From NCBI GenBank assembly GCA_025642065.1, contig JAODUP010000269.1, positions 1,263,768 through 1,327,767 of the forward strand: a stretch of 64,000 nt of DNA, read 5' to 3'. This stretch comes from Paralvinella palmiformis. Lineage: Eukaryota > Annelida > Polychaeta > Terebellida > Alvinellidae. The translations under genes and the position numbers were made by a program. Shown here piece after piece: positions 49,197 through 61,913 of this stretch; positions within the stretch are counted from its first letter, which is position 1, and each line of letters opens with the position of its first letter. The notes under the pieces were generated by a model. The model made no database searches. It was given only the letters and a program-made list of their open reading frames with translations, and was not told the DNA's origin.

Positions 49197-51244
49197 ACTA
49201 ATTATATAACAATTAATTGCTATTGTTCAGTAAAAAAATAATAAGGGCTTGGAATATCGCCTTGCTTATCTCATCATTTATTTTCTTACGAATGTGTCCT
49301 ACATTTGTTTTAAATAATAGCAGGACTTACATATAAAATTCACCTGCTTCTTTATTCCTAAACTAGTATCCTATATAAGCCTTTGGTATCTAACATTCAT
49401 GGAATAATATATATAACTGGATCGAACTTTAATGCAAAAGTTTCTCAGTTTTCTTCATGTGTTGCTTGTATGAATAAACAGTGAATTCGATCTTATCCGT
49501 ATACAAGTTCAGCATTTTGCCGTTGATCCAAATACTTATGTCTTCAATACAAGCTGCAATTAAAGGTAAAATGCCATCCCATTTATCACATAGTTTTAAA
49601 GTCAGGTAGACTTAAGTATCAGCGGAAAGAAAATGCTATTGTATGTAATGCCGTAATTCCTTGATCCAAACACGGATTCCTCGGGTACACTAAATTGAAT
49701 ACCTACGTCCGGTGATGTTTTATTCGTGACTTTTCCCAGGTTGGGACATTTTCCATGATGCCGAAGAAACATTCTTCGGTAGTATCTGGTGGACAATTAT
49801 ATAAAAGACTTTGAGCATAAGTACTGCAGCCATACAGTCTTTACCAAGAGCCTAAGCAATGTGACTGTACACGTTAACAGAATAGTTTCTAATGAATTAT
49901 GATACATGCAGACTAAGCTTTGTAATAGAGGTCATTGTACTAACCATTGTACAATATCTTCTATATGCCTTGCTACTAACTTTAATTTGAAGGTGAAGAG
50001 GTTAAATATAGGAAGATAATTCTTCAAATATTTCTTATTCAACCTAGATCTTTTGTACAGTGGATTATAGTGGTTGGTTTCAAACACATACGGCATCATT
50101 GACTCAACCATTGACCTATTTAAAATGGCTGTTAAAGAAGTTAATTAACACATTTCTTGAAAGGCCAAGTAAGTAGAGAATCTAAGACACAACTTATTCA
50201 GAAACTGAATAATTGTCTCCTCAACCACAGAGGTTTCTCGAAACATCTCGCGCATTTATTCAGTGAAAATAATATGCGCGTCCATACGAAAATTACTCGT
50301 AAATCAGAATAGATCGTATTTCCTGATAATTGTTGTTTTCCTAATGAGGAAATAACTGATCTTGTACGCCAATAGTTCAGCAGAGGCAAACTCAATAAGA
50401 ATTATATTTGAATTACTTCCCATCAAATATCTTGTTAATTTGATGAGTTTATTCTGATCTTTTCCAGATTTATCTATCTATGTAAAGTAGAAACATTTAT
50501 TCTCTTTGATTAATAATAATGTATTCAAAGTACACCATTAAAGATGTTCGGTATTTGGTCCTCTTTGATTTCGTCCGAAATTTCTTAACAGGCCTAAGGT
50601 TATCAGCGTACCAACGAGCTTCAGATCTCAACGTAATATTTTATTAACACGAGACAGCATATTTATTAATGATACTATGGACACCTTTTGAAAGGGGTGT
50701 ACCGTATAAAAAACGTATCGCTCACTCAGGGGTAGAGACGACCGTATATCTCCATATATTCTTGAATATTTATGTCACCATAATTTCTGTAATGATGATC
50801 GTCGAAAGATTTCCCTTTGTTGCTACTTTTAAATGAATGACATACAGAATGAACTTCTACTATGGTATATCTCAATCTCTAGAGATGGCCAAATAATTTA
50901 GTGAGTGGCCTCATTTGTGGGTTACACCATTGACATATTGAATGAATTCATGGGAATCCAATCCATTTAGAAACTACGGGTTTCAGCATCAGATGCATTA
51001 TCTACATGGAACTTTAAATCATCATTAATTATAATATCAAATGGAATAATGGCTAGGTTTTAAAAGTCATTTCGTTTACAATAAGGGTGTTTCTTTTTTA
51101 AAAAGCCCTTTAACCGGAAATTTAATAATAAATTAGCCGTGTATTTACACCAAGTTTACAGTGATAATCACTTACTTACTAGCTGGTACAGTTAATCTGA
51201 CTTAATTGATTTGTTTTTTAACCATAAAAAGAAAAAAAATTTTA

Positions 51245-51275
<31 letters not shown>

Positions 51276-52370
51276 CCCCCCAAAAATTTTTTTTACCCCC
51301 ATTTTTTTGGATTTAAACCTTTAAAAGGTGTTTTAGTCTCTTGTGAAGTCTAAGATTTGTTCATCTATTTTTATATCAGTGACCAATATAAATAAATTTT
51401 TATCTGTACACAAACTTATAAACTTCTGACATTAATTAATTTTCCCATATCATTCATCATCAACCACTTTTAATTCACACCTAGTATTTATTTTTCGATT
51501 ATTCATGAAACAATTTTCCAATTTTTACTAAACAAATTCGAACAGTGGATATTAGATGGAAATATAGAAAAACCTATTTGTCTGGTACAATGTTTTTCGT
51601 ATTTGCATTGGACTATTTTGTGGCGTATAGAATACATTTGTCTTGGCGATCTGAGCGGCCATCGAAAAAGAAAACATATTATATATACAACTGAAGACAC
51701 ACTTATACAATGAGTTAGGCACCATTAAAAGCTTAATATGAAGCTGCTTGCTATTAACGTTATGTTTTTATGACACATCTGAAATGATCAAATCCCGTAA
51801 GTCTATCATGGTGTTTTCTACTGAAAGTAAATACATTTATTTAAACTGATATTTGCCTATTTTCTGTATTGAACCCCGTAAGAAATATTTAATTATTCCT
51901 CTTCAGGATAACTGCTGGGTCGAATCTCTGCATGACCTGTGTTTATCGGATGTTTCAATAAATCCTAGAAACTAGACGAAACATTTACTCACTTGTTGAA
52001 GCTACCTCAAACAATATGATATTTATTCATCATGCGAACGAGCTAATAAATTATGCTCTAAATCCTTCATTTGTTAGGGAACATTTCAAGAATCTGGAGG
52101 CCATTGATTCAAGCGTTGATGATTTGAAAATATCTACTCCACTGTTATCTAAGCTCTAATGTCTTCAGGTAGTTTAGTGACCTTGCTTATGACATTGTCA
52201 GCCTATCAGTTTAACTAATGTTAATAAACGATTTTAGGGTTTACTCGAATGCTCCCAGTCAATTGAATATTCATCGAATCGTAGGTACCTCTCAAGAATT
52301 AAACTTGATATACAATGAAGACGATATAAAATACACTATCCACCTTATCTGAAATGGCGAACATCATAGC
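49197..52370. other. 3.2 kb without a recognisable gene
   Basis: AT-rich, with scattered short frames that show no family features. A short AT tract lies at 51248-51275, followed by homopolymer C, A and T runs around 51276-51310 that look like low-quality or slippage-prone sequence. A plus-strand stretch at 50.2-50.4 kb (NCLLNHRGFSKHLAHLF) is weakly coding-like but unassigned. Confidence 0.4.
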
Positions 52371-52372
52371 GA

Positions 52373-53370
52373 ACACCGTGATCTGAATTGGGTGTGCTAC
52401 TTCCAAACTCCACGGCTATAGGTGATTCGCTTTTTGTATTTGGTTGGCGGTTTAGGGACTTGTGAGACATTACACATGTCTCAGCATGAAAAGTCGCCAC
52501 TGAAGAAACATCCAGAATATGAATTCACGGTTCGAGATTTTCTGTGTCTATGCCTTATTATACAAAGCTAAAACACACATTGCCTGTGCCAGAGATTGAG
52601 GTTCCTGTTTTCTTTTTACCAATTTTGCAATATTTATATCATAAAAGGTTAGTGACGAGTAGGTCATAGTATTTATTGGATTTGTATGTTTATGAGGTAT
52701 TTGACCTTCCAGCATATCACAAGCCCACTATGCTGCGGTTAAGATGTTCTGTTTTCTGTGCATAGATACTATGTTTCCTGGTCCGCCCATTCTAAGAGAT
52801 GTTTATCTAGGGCTGTAAATTCCGTGTACTATTTGCCTCTTTGGAGGGACGCCGTTTAGGTGTTTGGCCTGGTTATCCAGCATTTAAATGACTGTATGAG
52901 ACACAATACGCTCTTAAAGCATTATAAGTACTTCTGACTCAGGAATAGAAACGCTGCATCGCATCTCGAGCAGTTGCATTGGGCACAGCTAGCATTGTGG
53001 GTGTGTTTTATATAACAACATTAGTTGAATTTAAAATTTACCGTAGTTGTCCAGTTATGTCCAATATGTATTATAACAGTGAAGGCTAACTGTTGTCTCG
53101 TTGTCATTAATACAACCCTATATTATAATTATAGTTTGTATAACAGGAATTAGGTCTGATTTGGAAATGTTAATATATAGAACAGCAATTTCGCCATAAT
53201 GGTCTGCTAAAGTGCAGATGTAAATTTTATAATAGTGACGAGTAGGTCATAGTACTTATTGGATTTGTATGTTTATGAGGTATTTGACCTTCCAGAAAAT
53301 ATCACAAGGCATATTATGCTGCGCTTAAGATGTTCTGTTTTCTGTGTGTGGAGACTGTATGTTTCCAGGT
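52373..53370. repeat. orphan set of upstream modules B, C, A and C
   Basis: The same blocks that precede the intact synthetase and gene copy 2, here with no gene behind them: module B at 52375-52580, C at about 52640-52880, A at 52910-53215 and a partial C at 53225-53370. They are probably relics of another duplication whose coding part was lost or never copied. Confidence 0.65.
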
Positions 53371-53599
53371 CCGCACCAGGTATAATTATAACGATTTATG
53401 TTGTGTTATTTATTTACTAATAACATGTAATAATAAATAAATAACAACATAAAACATGACATTTTCTTTCCATATACTGACAGTTTTATTACATTTCAAT
53501 GCAACTATCATTTTGAATTTCCAATAAAAAAGATAACAGGATACTTGTGGTAACAAATAAAATGTATACAAAGCACACCAATTCACACATAAACACACA

Positions 53600-53797
53600 G
53601 GGCGACTCCGTGGTCTAGCGGTAGTGTGTTCAACCACAGATCACCACCACCGTGTTCGAATCTCGGCGTGGGCATATCTGAAGGTTGTTTTATCTTTGAC
53701 TCCGTTTGGAGGTCGCTCGGCCCATTTAGCCTATCACGTGCACACAAGTGACCGTAAAATATAAAACATCATCATCACACAACCACACAACAAACGC
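53600..53797 (+). mobile_element. tRNA-derived SINE
   Basis: Begins with a tRNA-like head: box A region tggtctagcggtagtg at 53611-53626 and box B gttcgaatctc at 53653-53663, correct in order and spacing for an internal RNA polymerase III promoter. A non-tRNA body follows (tttggaggtcgctcggccca, acgtgcacacaagtgaccgt) and a short catcatcatcac tail. The head does not fold into a standard anticodon arm, so it is not a functional tRNA gene. Confidence 0.8.
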
Positions 53798-54279
53798 ATC
53801 TCAGGTAATAAACATATTACCTTGTTATATAGATTAACTGTGCCATATATAACATTGTCGCTGTCAGTGTACACAACAGAAAGAGCTCTGTCATCTGAAG
53901 AATACTTATTTATCTCAGTTCCAAATCACTACACTTATATTAATCAAAGATAATCAAATCTACTATCAGCTAATATAATGTTTTGTTAAGAAGATCTTTG
54001 CTATTAATCAACTTGTCAGCTTGACGCGTTTTTTTTCTTCACACTTTGCTCCTTGTGTCTACCCTTGATGTAATGATTCTTCTAACTGTGTGTTATTATA
54101 TGGCAACACTTGATCACTAGATAATTATTAATTAGTGTGGGTATAGTATACTACTAATCCCCAAAATAAGAGTTTAGTATTTTGTTTTAAACAGACAACG
54201 GTTCAGTAACAGTCATAATGGATAAAAAGTATTATTTAGCTGAAGGTTATCAACAACTAAATAATACTCACCATTACCA
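53798..54279. other. no gene recognised
   Basis: AT-rich spacer between the SINE and the Penelope-like remnant, possibly including the 5' part of the latter. Confidence 0.3.
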
Positions 54280-55960
54280 AAAAAATTGAACTCCTGTATT
54301 TCTTCAAACATCTGTAAAGGTTGCAGAAATATTAAAGAGATTAAGAAATTCGGGTGTTATTACTACCAATTAATCCAAGGCTTCGAAGGTTCTATATGCT
54401 TCTCAAAATACATAAGGCATTTAACAGTTGGACCTTTCCAGATAAGATCTCACCTAGTATACCTATAGTATTTGACTGCAAAAGTGAATCGAAAAATGTT
54501 GCAAGTTACAACAACAATATTTAAAACCACCTGCAATGAATCACCATTCTTATATAAAATAAATACCTACGATTTTGTGGATAAATTTGCAAAGCTATCA
54601 TTCCTTATGAATGTTTGCTTATAACATTAGATATTGAGAGCATGTATAGAAATATTGACCATGCTTAAGGGCTTAATCCAGTGAGTGAAGTACTTCAATT
54701 TCTAGGTCTCTTGTATGACGGTATTGAATTATCATTAAAAATAACGATTTTCCCTTCAATGAGCAATGCTATATTCAAGCCACTGGCACTTCAATGGCCG
54801 GGATTGGGCCCCTCATTATGCTGACATATACATGAGTAAATTTTAGAGGGATGCCTTATATCAAACAACTTTAAAACCACATACATACTATCGTTATTTA
54901 GCTGATATATTTATGGTGTGGTCGCACGGAGAAAAGGGCTTTTTAAGGATTCTTGAATATTTTAAATAATCACCGATTAGATTTAAAGCTACATTAAATA
55001 AGCAGAAAAGTGATTTCTTTGATACAAGCATATTTTAAGATTCAGAAAATGAAAATGGACTACTAACAAAGTTCTCATTTAAACCGACAGACGCGCATTA
55101 ACTCTTGCATAAGGATTCCTTTTACCATAAACATACAAGAATAAACATACATAAAAGAATCCTGAAGTCTCAAATCTCACGTTTTTTAGAATTTGTTACA
55201 AAATTACAAATTGTGATGAAGCGTGACAGTTATGTCTCATTCATTAAGCAAAGGAAATAGCCAAAATTATGCTTGCGCCATATTACAAGTAAAACTGTAT
55301 GTGAACTACAAGTACAAAAACTCTATATTAATCCAACTAATCCTACAAATTGTCAGTTTGGTTCAAACCCATGTGAGATTAGCAGATGTAGATCATGCGA
55401 GATATTGTGTTCTTGTCGCAATATTACAAATACAGTTACCAATAAAACACATGGAATAATAGCTAATTTAAATTGTGGCTTGTCTAAAAATATAGATGTC
55501 TGTGAATGTTTACACTCCTCGAAACAGTATGTAGGTTAGAGTAATGGCGAACTTCTTGTTAAAATTAATGACGATTAATTCAAAAGCGATGTCTTCTGCG
55601 TTATTCACGCTTCTTCTAGAACATTCTTAGAATAATAAAGACATGTCCGAACCATCTTTAGATGATTAGTATTTAATTCCGATTGAACAGATACCTACTA
55701 CAGGTTCATATACTCAAGAAAAGATAAATAGATTAAATCGGGAAACATTTTGGATAGATACCCTAGGTACATTAGAACCGGGAGGTCTTAATAACAAACG
55801 ATATTAAGATGTTATAATACCAACCAAATATGAGGATGTAGTCCCATTTGTGGTATCATTTTTAAAAACGGCAAACATAGCAGCAAACATTATAATATTC
55901 TCCAACAAACAGAAGTGCTGAATGATTATGAATATAGAATCATCACAGCTTATTCTAAAG
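54280..55960 (+). pseudogene. Penelope-like element: RT and GIY-YIG endonuclease remnants
   Basis: Plus strand, many frame breaks. An RT fragment opens near 54.39 kb (KIHKAFNSW-like), followed by ITLDIESMYRNID near 54.62 kb, a TGTSMAGIGP-like block near 54.79 kb and FKPTDAH near 55.09 kb, the sequence that follows the RT in Penelope-like elements. The C-terminal endonuclease is clearer: CEISRCRSCEILCSC, then NCGLSKNIDVCECL and SSKQYVG at 55.37-55.54 kb. It closes with RLNRETFWIDTLGTLEPGG at 55.73-55.79 kb, the usual end of the GIY-YIG domain. The GIY-YIG tyrosine-glycine pair survives as YVG, directly followed by a stop. Confidence 0.8.
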
Positions 55961-56123
55961 ACAAAATTCTATCTAGTTCCTAGATTTCGAGCAAAATGTA
56001 AGAGAATGTGTTTTTTTTATTAAAACTTAAACCCAATTACAAAATTATCAGCCCTAGTAACTATTTTAGTAAAAGAAAGTAATACTTCCTGAAGTAGATC
56101 TCAACTGAAACAAATATTGTGTT

Positions 56124-56243
56124 TTGTGTGTGTGCGCGCGCGCGCGTGTGTCTGTGTGCCTCTATCTGTGTTTGTTTGTGTGTATGTGTGTATGTATATA
56201 TATGTGAGCATGTGTGTGTATGTTTGTGAGTGCGTGTGTGTGT
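56124..56243. repeat. GT/GC-rich alternating purine-pyrimidine tract
   Basis: Mixed GT repeats containing a run of seven GC dinucleotides, with interruptions. Alternating GC/GT of this kind is favourable for Z-DNA. The 700 bases downstream show no gene. Confidence 0.85.
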
Positions 56244-56946
56244 GATATTATAGTAGAGATCAATAATATGTCTCGTGAACATATGGCGGTAACTGTTTCT
56301 TTTAATCGATGTTTCAACGTAGCTGAAACCATGTAATGCACATTTGGTATAATATTAGTAATTTAATAAATGTGCCCACAACACCATCTAACAATACAGC
56401 TGTACATCTAAACAAATGTAAGTATTGATCTTATGAATTGTTAGTTATTTAACAACAAATATGGTGAACTGCATCATTTTGTTAAATATACTGATTTCTC
56501 GTTATTACGGCAGCTAGATTGACTGGTAATATTATAAATAAGTAAAAAAAAGGTTGGCGATATGCTTCCAGCTGGGATATTCATGCAGCTCAGACTCACT
56601 AAAAAGGGAAAGGCAATGTGTGAAACGCATTTTGGGATTTCTTTTGAAAATTACCAACTGATTTTTGTGTTATTGGGGGATAAGTGTTCTTGTACCTATT
56701 ACTTATTGATTTCTTCCAATTACGAAATATAGTCGGAAAGTTGTAGATTTTCGAAAAATAATTCGGATGTTATTGATATACATACACGTAGTCTCATTTT
56801 AGATCTAGTCCACTTCGTCAGGGAAGTGTATGTGTCTTTCATGCTGTCTAATAATTTCCTTACCAACACGGATGTATGTTTACGGAAATATTCATCTAAA
56901 TTTGTGTCCTACAGGATATACGGCTTGATTAACGAGAATATATTTA

Positions 56947-57258
56947 TTGGTGATCTGGGGGGGGGGTTCTTCTCTAGTATTGGAACCAAGAGATGATATT
57001 GATCAAATGGTGGATCTCTATGATAGAACACTGACAAACCTATTAGATGGCCATGCACTTCTAAGGACAAAGAACATTCTAAAAATGATACCACTGACAC
57101 AGAACAGTAAAAATATAAAGGCTGGAAAGGTACACGGTGTTTTGAATAGCTGTAGTTTAGGATCGGTATTTATGTTTATTATGAAATATTCAAATTCGAC
57201 AAATCCAAGGACCAATATCCCTGGCTCTGCCAAATCAGAGCTTTACAAAAAAAAATGA
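56947..57258 (+). pseudogene. LINE ORF2 fragment, endonuclease-RT linker
   Basis: Reads DDIDQMVDLYDRTLTNLLDG, HALLRTKN and, with decay, a region equivalent to the basic stretch after the endonuclease. In CR1/L2-type LINEs this pattern (YNxTLxxLLDxHAPLxxK) lies between endonuclease and RT. No other part of the element is nearby. Confidence 0.6.
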
Positions 57259-57527
57259 TCAAAGCAGGCAATGAAAAGGAACTGTTATCAGTGTACCGAA
57301 TAGTGTTCTACATATAAATCATACTGTCCTCCGAAAATATTATTACTAAGATTTAGCAAAGTCTTTTAATAATTGGCTCTATCAAAATATATGAAATATA
57401 GCTAATGCGATCCCTTTCAGTATCTTATCACAAGGTGTTCCATTAGCAAAAAAAATTAGATTAATGTATATATAGTTGTATTTGTATTTAGTATGTACAT
57501 GTCTGAAATGTTTAGCTATTTGATGCT

Positions 57528-57965
57528 CGACGTGTCATTCGCAGTATCGGAGATCTGCCTGAAATCCGCTGTTCTCGACCATGGGTCAAATAGATCAAGT
57601 GGATAGCGTTTAATTTGATTCCCACATCTACTGCATTCTTAGCTGATGTAAATTGAATCAAGTGTGTCTTATGTGGTCTGGCGAAACGACCTATTAATTC
57701 ATACAATGCTGCTTGATGGATTTATATTCCTGGAGTCGTTTGTTACTCCGGCAGGCATCTCCATGGGTATTAAGCTGCGGACAGGTTTTTCCCATATTAT
57801 GAGTAATTAGATTACACTGATATAGGAAATTTGTTAAATGTATAGCTATTATAATCCCGACGTGTCATTCGCAGTATCGGAGATCTGCCTGAAATCCGCT
57901 GTTCTCGACCATGGGTCAAATAGATCAAGTGGATAGGCGCTTTAATTTAGATCCCACCACACCTA
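57528..57965. repeat. direct repeat pair, 330 bp apart
   Basis: An identical block of about 79 bases (starting cgacgtgtcattcgcagtat, ending agatcaagtggatag) occurs at 57528 and again at 57858. Similarity continues a little into gcgtttaattt. The sequence between the copies is unremarkable. It could be remains of terminal repeats or a tandem duplication. Confidence 0.75.
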
Positions 57966-58170
57966 ACTGCATATACTTAGGGACGCTAAATTAAGCGTGA
58001 ATGAACGTTCCCTTAGTGATGAACGGAAACGTATGAGGGTTAGCTGTTAGGTTCGAGTAAATCGTAGTATTTACTCAGGTTTGAGACGATATTTCGTTCT
58101 AGTCCAGTAATAATCCATTGTGCGGTATTGCTACTTTGTTTTATTTTAGTTTAATCGCTTTAGTGAGTCC

Positions 58171-58870
58171 ATACTGTGTTAGTGTGCATTCTCTTTGTTG
58201 TGGACAAACTGTAATGTTTGTTAACACGCTGAGGCTATATATAGGGCTTGAAACTGTGTTAGTGTACATTCTCTTTGTTATGGACAAACTGTAATGTTTG
58301 TTAACACGCTGAGGCTATATATAGGGCTTGAATTTTCACTTAGGTTAGAGAAGAACTTCGACGCCAGACCAGTCGGACGTGTATTGATACACGGTTCATA
58401 TAGGTAGGATTTATTCAGCTATTCGAACCCAGAATAAAGCTGAGGTCAGCATCTGAGGTGTCGAAATGCTTTATATACAGGTTTCTTTTGGACCACAGAA
58501 AATTACTGTTGAATGTAAACTGTGGTGTCAAAATAGTTTATGATATGTATGTAGCAAGTCACCATTGAACCACACGCACGTGTTTGTTGCGAGCTGTGGT
58601 ATCAAATGGTATGTTTTTACGTGCTTCCGCTTTTTGTACGTAGCCTGCATGTAGCCGCTTTCCTGTGGGCGTGACATATTTGTCGCGTACGAAAAGCGAA
58701 TTAGCTGGTTCCCACAGGCTGATGAGTAGACCAGACACATGCTTAGGTATACGCACACATTTATCAATATGTGGAGGTATGGAACATTTAATATTTAGAT
58801 TAATGTATGTATAGTTGTATTTAGATTTATGGAGGTAGGTTTCGAAGGAGGTTTAGATATGTTGATGCTC
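58171..58870 (+). repeat. LTR-like repeat with an 80-bp tandem duplication
   Basis: Two 80-bp units at 58171-58250 and 58251-58330, almost identical, each with ctatatatagggcttg, a TATA-like sequence. The following part, 58380-58800, is related to 22.44-22.96 kb. A duplicated TATA region followed by aataaag at about 58434 would suit an LTR, but no partner repeat or coding body is attached. Confidence 0.5.
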
Positions 58871-59690
58871 TGTGCCTGTTGCCTCTTACTATGTACCCTA
58901 AAACACACACACACAAGCGCAAATACTGGAGTAGTCAAGTATTTCAGCTCTTTCCTTGTTTACGACAGATTGAAGAGAACCTCTCAAAGCTGTAACTGTT
59001 CCTAAATAGAATGTGACGTGTAAGTGAAGACGAAATAAATTATTTATAGACTCATCACTGAAGTGGTAAATATATCACTTCTCCACACCGTAGAATGTTT
59101 TAATGCTGATTTATTTCTTGTGAATTTTTCACGAAAAGACGACACCTTGGCTAGTTATCATCAGCTATTAGCTAGAACAGTTAAGGTATTTACTAGTAGC
59201 TCATAGTGCAAGTGATGTATAGAAATCGGTAAAAAACTACAATTACATTACCTACATAGAAGCAACACAAACATGTAAGTACAATGAGTGAGGACAGTTA
59301 CAACTACTGATGTATGTATTTGTTAGTTTATAATAAACAAGTATTTCCTGCAGGATAATTAATACATACGTTAAATAAATTCAGGACATAAGTTATATGA
59401 ACCGTTTTATGCCTTGTTGCGACTAGAGACCAACCTGGATAACTTATCTGGAAATCATAAAGGTACTGTGCTGGGTGTTTAGTACTTCACTGGAGGCTAA
59501 CAAGTATTTAAATTTGTGTGTGTGTGTGCGATAACGGGATAGGAACAGGTATTTGTGATCAATAGTTAGAAACTTAACGTATTCATTTCTGTGTAGATTT
59601 GAAAGTTCTGATAACTGTATTGTAAAGGATATACTGGTTACCAGTTCGAGATCTAGTACTGGATAGGAAAACACTAGATCAAACTATTGC
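58871..59690. other. no gene recognised
   Basis: Contains a short CA tract at about 58902-58915 preceded by ctaaaacac, the ending typical of module B, and AT-rich sequence with no supported frame. Confidence 0.35.
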
Positions 59691-60760
59691 TTCTGAATTC
59701 GTATCTTATAGCATTATAGGCACTCCTGACTCAGGAATATAAACACTACATCGCATCTCGAGTGGTGGCTTTGGACACAGCTCGCGCGGTTGGTGTGTTT
59801 TATACAACAACTTTCCTAGGTCCAGTTATAATAATAATAATGTATATTTAATAAAGCGCCCTTACTAGCAGGAGCCATTCAAAGGCGCTGTACAAATAAT
59901 ATGTAATATAATAATACCCCAAATAATGTCTGTAAAAACACTGTAATGATTTAAAAGATAATAATTATTTATCTGTCAAAGCGACCTTAAACAGGTGTGT
60001 TTTTAGAAGAGACTTAAAATTTCCAAGAGTCGACGCATTTCTAATATTTGCCGGCAACTTATTCCACAAAGTGGGGGCTGCAACACTAAATGCACAATCA
60101 CCATATGACTTGAGCCGAGACACTGGCACCTGCAATAGTATCTGACTGGATGACCTGAGTTTTCGGGATAACTTTCTAATGGAAACCAGTTCACACAGGT
60201 ATTCTGGCATCATATCATTAATAGATTTATAAGTTATTAACAGAATCTTAAAATGGATACGCTGTCTAACAGGTAGCCAATGTAGTTTTTGAAGAATTGG
60301 GGTGATATGATCATATTTTCTAGTATTTGTTACAATGCGAGCTGCACTATTCTGAATTCGCTGAAGGCGATTAATGTTATAATCAGATATGCCATATAAC
60401 AGGGAGTTAAAATAGTCTATACAAGATGTAACAAAGGCATGAACTACAGTTACAAGTGATTCTTGTGTCAAGAATGTTTTTAAACAGTTATGTAGAGTTT
60501 GTACTATGGCATTCAAGATTAGCTCTAATCTTCTTGTCATAAATAACATTTAAGAACGTTATTACTATAATAGTTTGAATGGTCTGGTTTTAAAATGTTT
60601 TAACAGTACCGAAGCTATGACGCGCTAATTATGGTCTGCTTCAGCAAAGATGTCTGTCTTTTAATGGCAATTAAGCTAACAGTTTTAACAGTAGTCGCTT
60701 CGTGACACCTGGCCGTTGTACAAACTGACCCTTGAAGACAGTGACAATTGGGTTATATAG
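59690..60760. repeat. module A interrupted by a LINE insertion
   Basis: 59690-59829 and 60485-60760 together match the uninterrupted module A at 6441-6900. The insertion between them is described separately. Confidence 0.75.
59830..60484 (-). mobile_element. 5'-truncated LINE insertion with 7-bp target duplication
   Basis: A minus-strand LINE tail. Its coding part, 60484-59965, reads FLTQESLVTVVHAFVTSCID, LLYGISDYNINRLQRIQNSA, then HITPILQKLHWLPVRQRI and APTLWNKLP, the C-terminal domain of CR1/L2-type ORF2, open to a stop at 59965. The 3' end has an ATT-type tail (aataataataat at the plus-strand left edge). The target cagttat is present on both sides (59823-59829 and 60485-60491) and once in the empty site near 6580-6586. 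Truncation at the 5' end is typical of target-primed reverse transcription. Confidence 0.88.
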
Positions 60761-61900
60761 TTTGGTGGTTTAGGGACTGGTAAGACATTACAAATTTCTC
60801 AGCATGAAAAGTCGCCACTGAAGAAACATCCAGAATTTGAATTCACGGTTGGAGATTCTCTGTGCTTGTGCCTTATTATACACAACTAAAACACACATTG
60901 CCCGTGCCAGAGATTGAGGTTCGTGTTTTCTTTTTACCAATTTTGCATTCTTTATAACATAAAGGGTTAGTGAAGAGTAGGTCATAGTATTTATTAGATT
61001 TGTATGTTTATGAGGTATTTGACCTTCCAGCAAATATGACAAGGCATACTATGCTGCGGTTAAGATGTTCTGTTTTCTGTGCCTTATTATACGCCGCTAA
61101 AAAACACACACACACGCACATATACATACAAATAAACAGATATTTAATCAATAATAACCTAAGTAAATCACGACAGTCTGCCTATAAAAGTGGTCAAGCA
61201 CCGAAACAGCCTTGTTTCGGGTGAAAAATGATATTACTAGAGAAAACCTTCACGACTATATGTTTTAGGTAAGACATTTATCATTTGTCATACCGAGGCA
61301 AAATTCAAATAGACACGTACAAAACCACACAAATACACACAGCCAGAGAGAGAGAGAGAGAGAGAGAGGTTCGTGTTTGCTTTATACTTTTTTTTGATTA
61401 TGCTTGTAATATTTAGTACCATAGAACTCTTAGTGACGAGTAAGTCATAGCGTTTATTGTATTTATATGCTAATTAGTTATCTGAACTTCCAGCAAATAA
61501 CTGTAGCAACTATAGTTGAGAAGTTGTGCTTTCTGTGTGTCGAGACTGTACATTTCCAGATCCACCCATTTTAAGGAAACTGTTCGTCTAAAGATGGATA
61601 TTCCATGCAGTATTTGCACCTTTGGAGGGGCGCCGTTTAGCTTTTTAAACATAGGAATCCAGTATTAAAATGACTGTAGCAGACATATATATAGTACACT
61701 GTTAAAGCATAAAAATTACACCTGACTCAGGAATAGAAACAGTATCATATCTCAGGTGGTTTATATAACAAGAAGTGCGTCGCAGAAATTTATATGGTCA
61801 ATGGCACGACAAACCCACCAAGTCTTACCGTGAAAGCGCATTATTCTCATAAGAATTTGTGTAGTTATAGAAACATGTGACCTTCTAGAAGGTAATTGTT
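60760..61900. repeat. upstream modules B and C before gene copy 2
   Basis: Module B at 60760-60890, module C pieces at 60960-61090, a second module B end with CA tract near 61085-61120, then the main module C at 61250-61700 with an AG microsatellite at 61345-61368. It mirrors the layout before the intact gene, with extra rearrangement. Confidence 0.6.
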
Positions 61901-61913
61901 TGTCTACTTTACA

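Noticed and set aside
49602..50395. Two minus-strand frames of about 65 codons
   Set aside because: They are short and isolated, with no motif and no neighbouring element to support them.
53597..53670. Functional tRNA gene
   Set aside because: A and B boxes are present but no proper anticodon arm or acceptor stem forms, and a SINE body follows.
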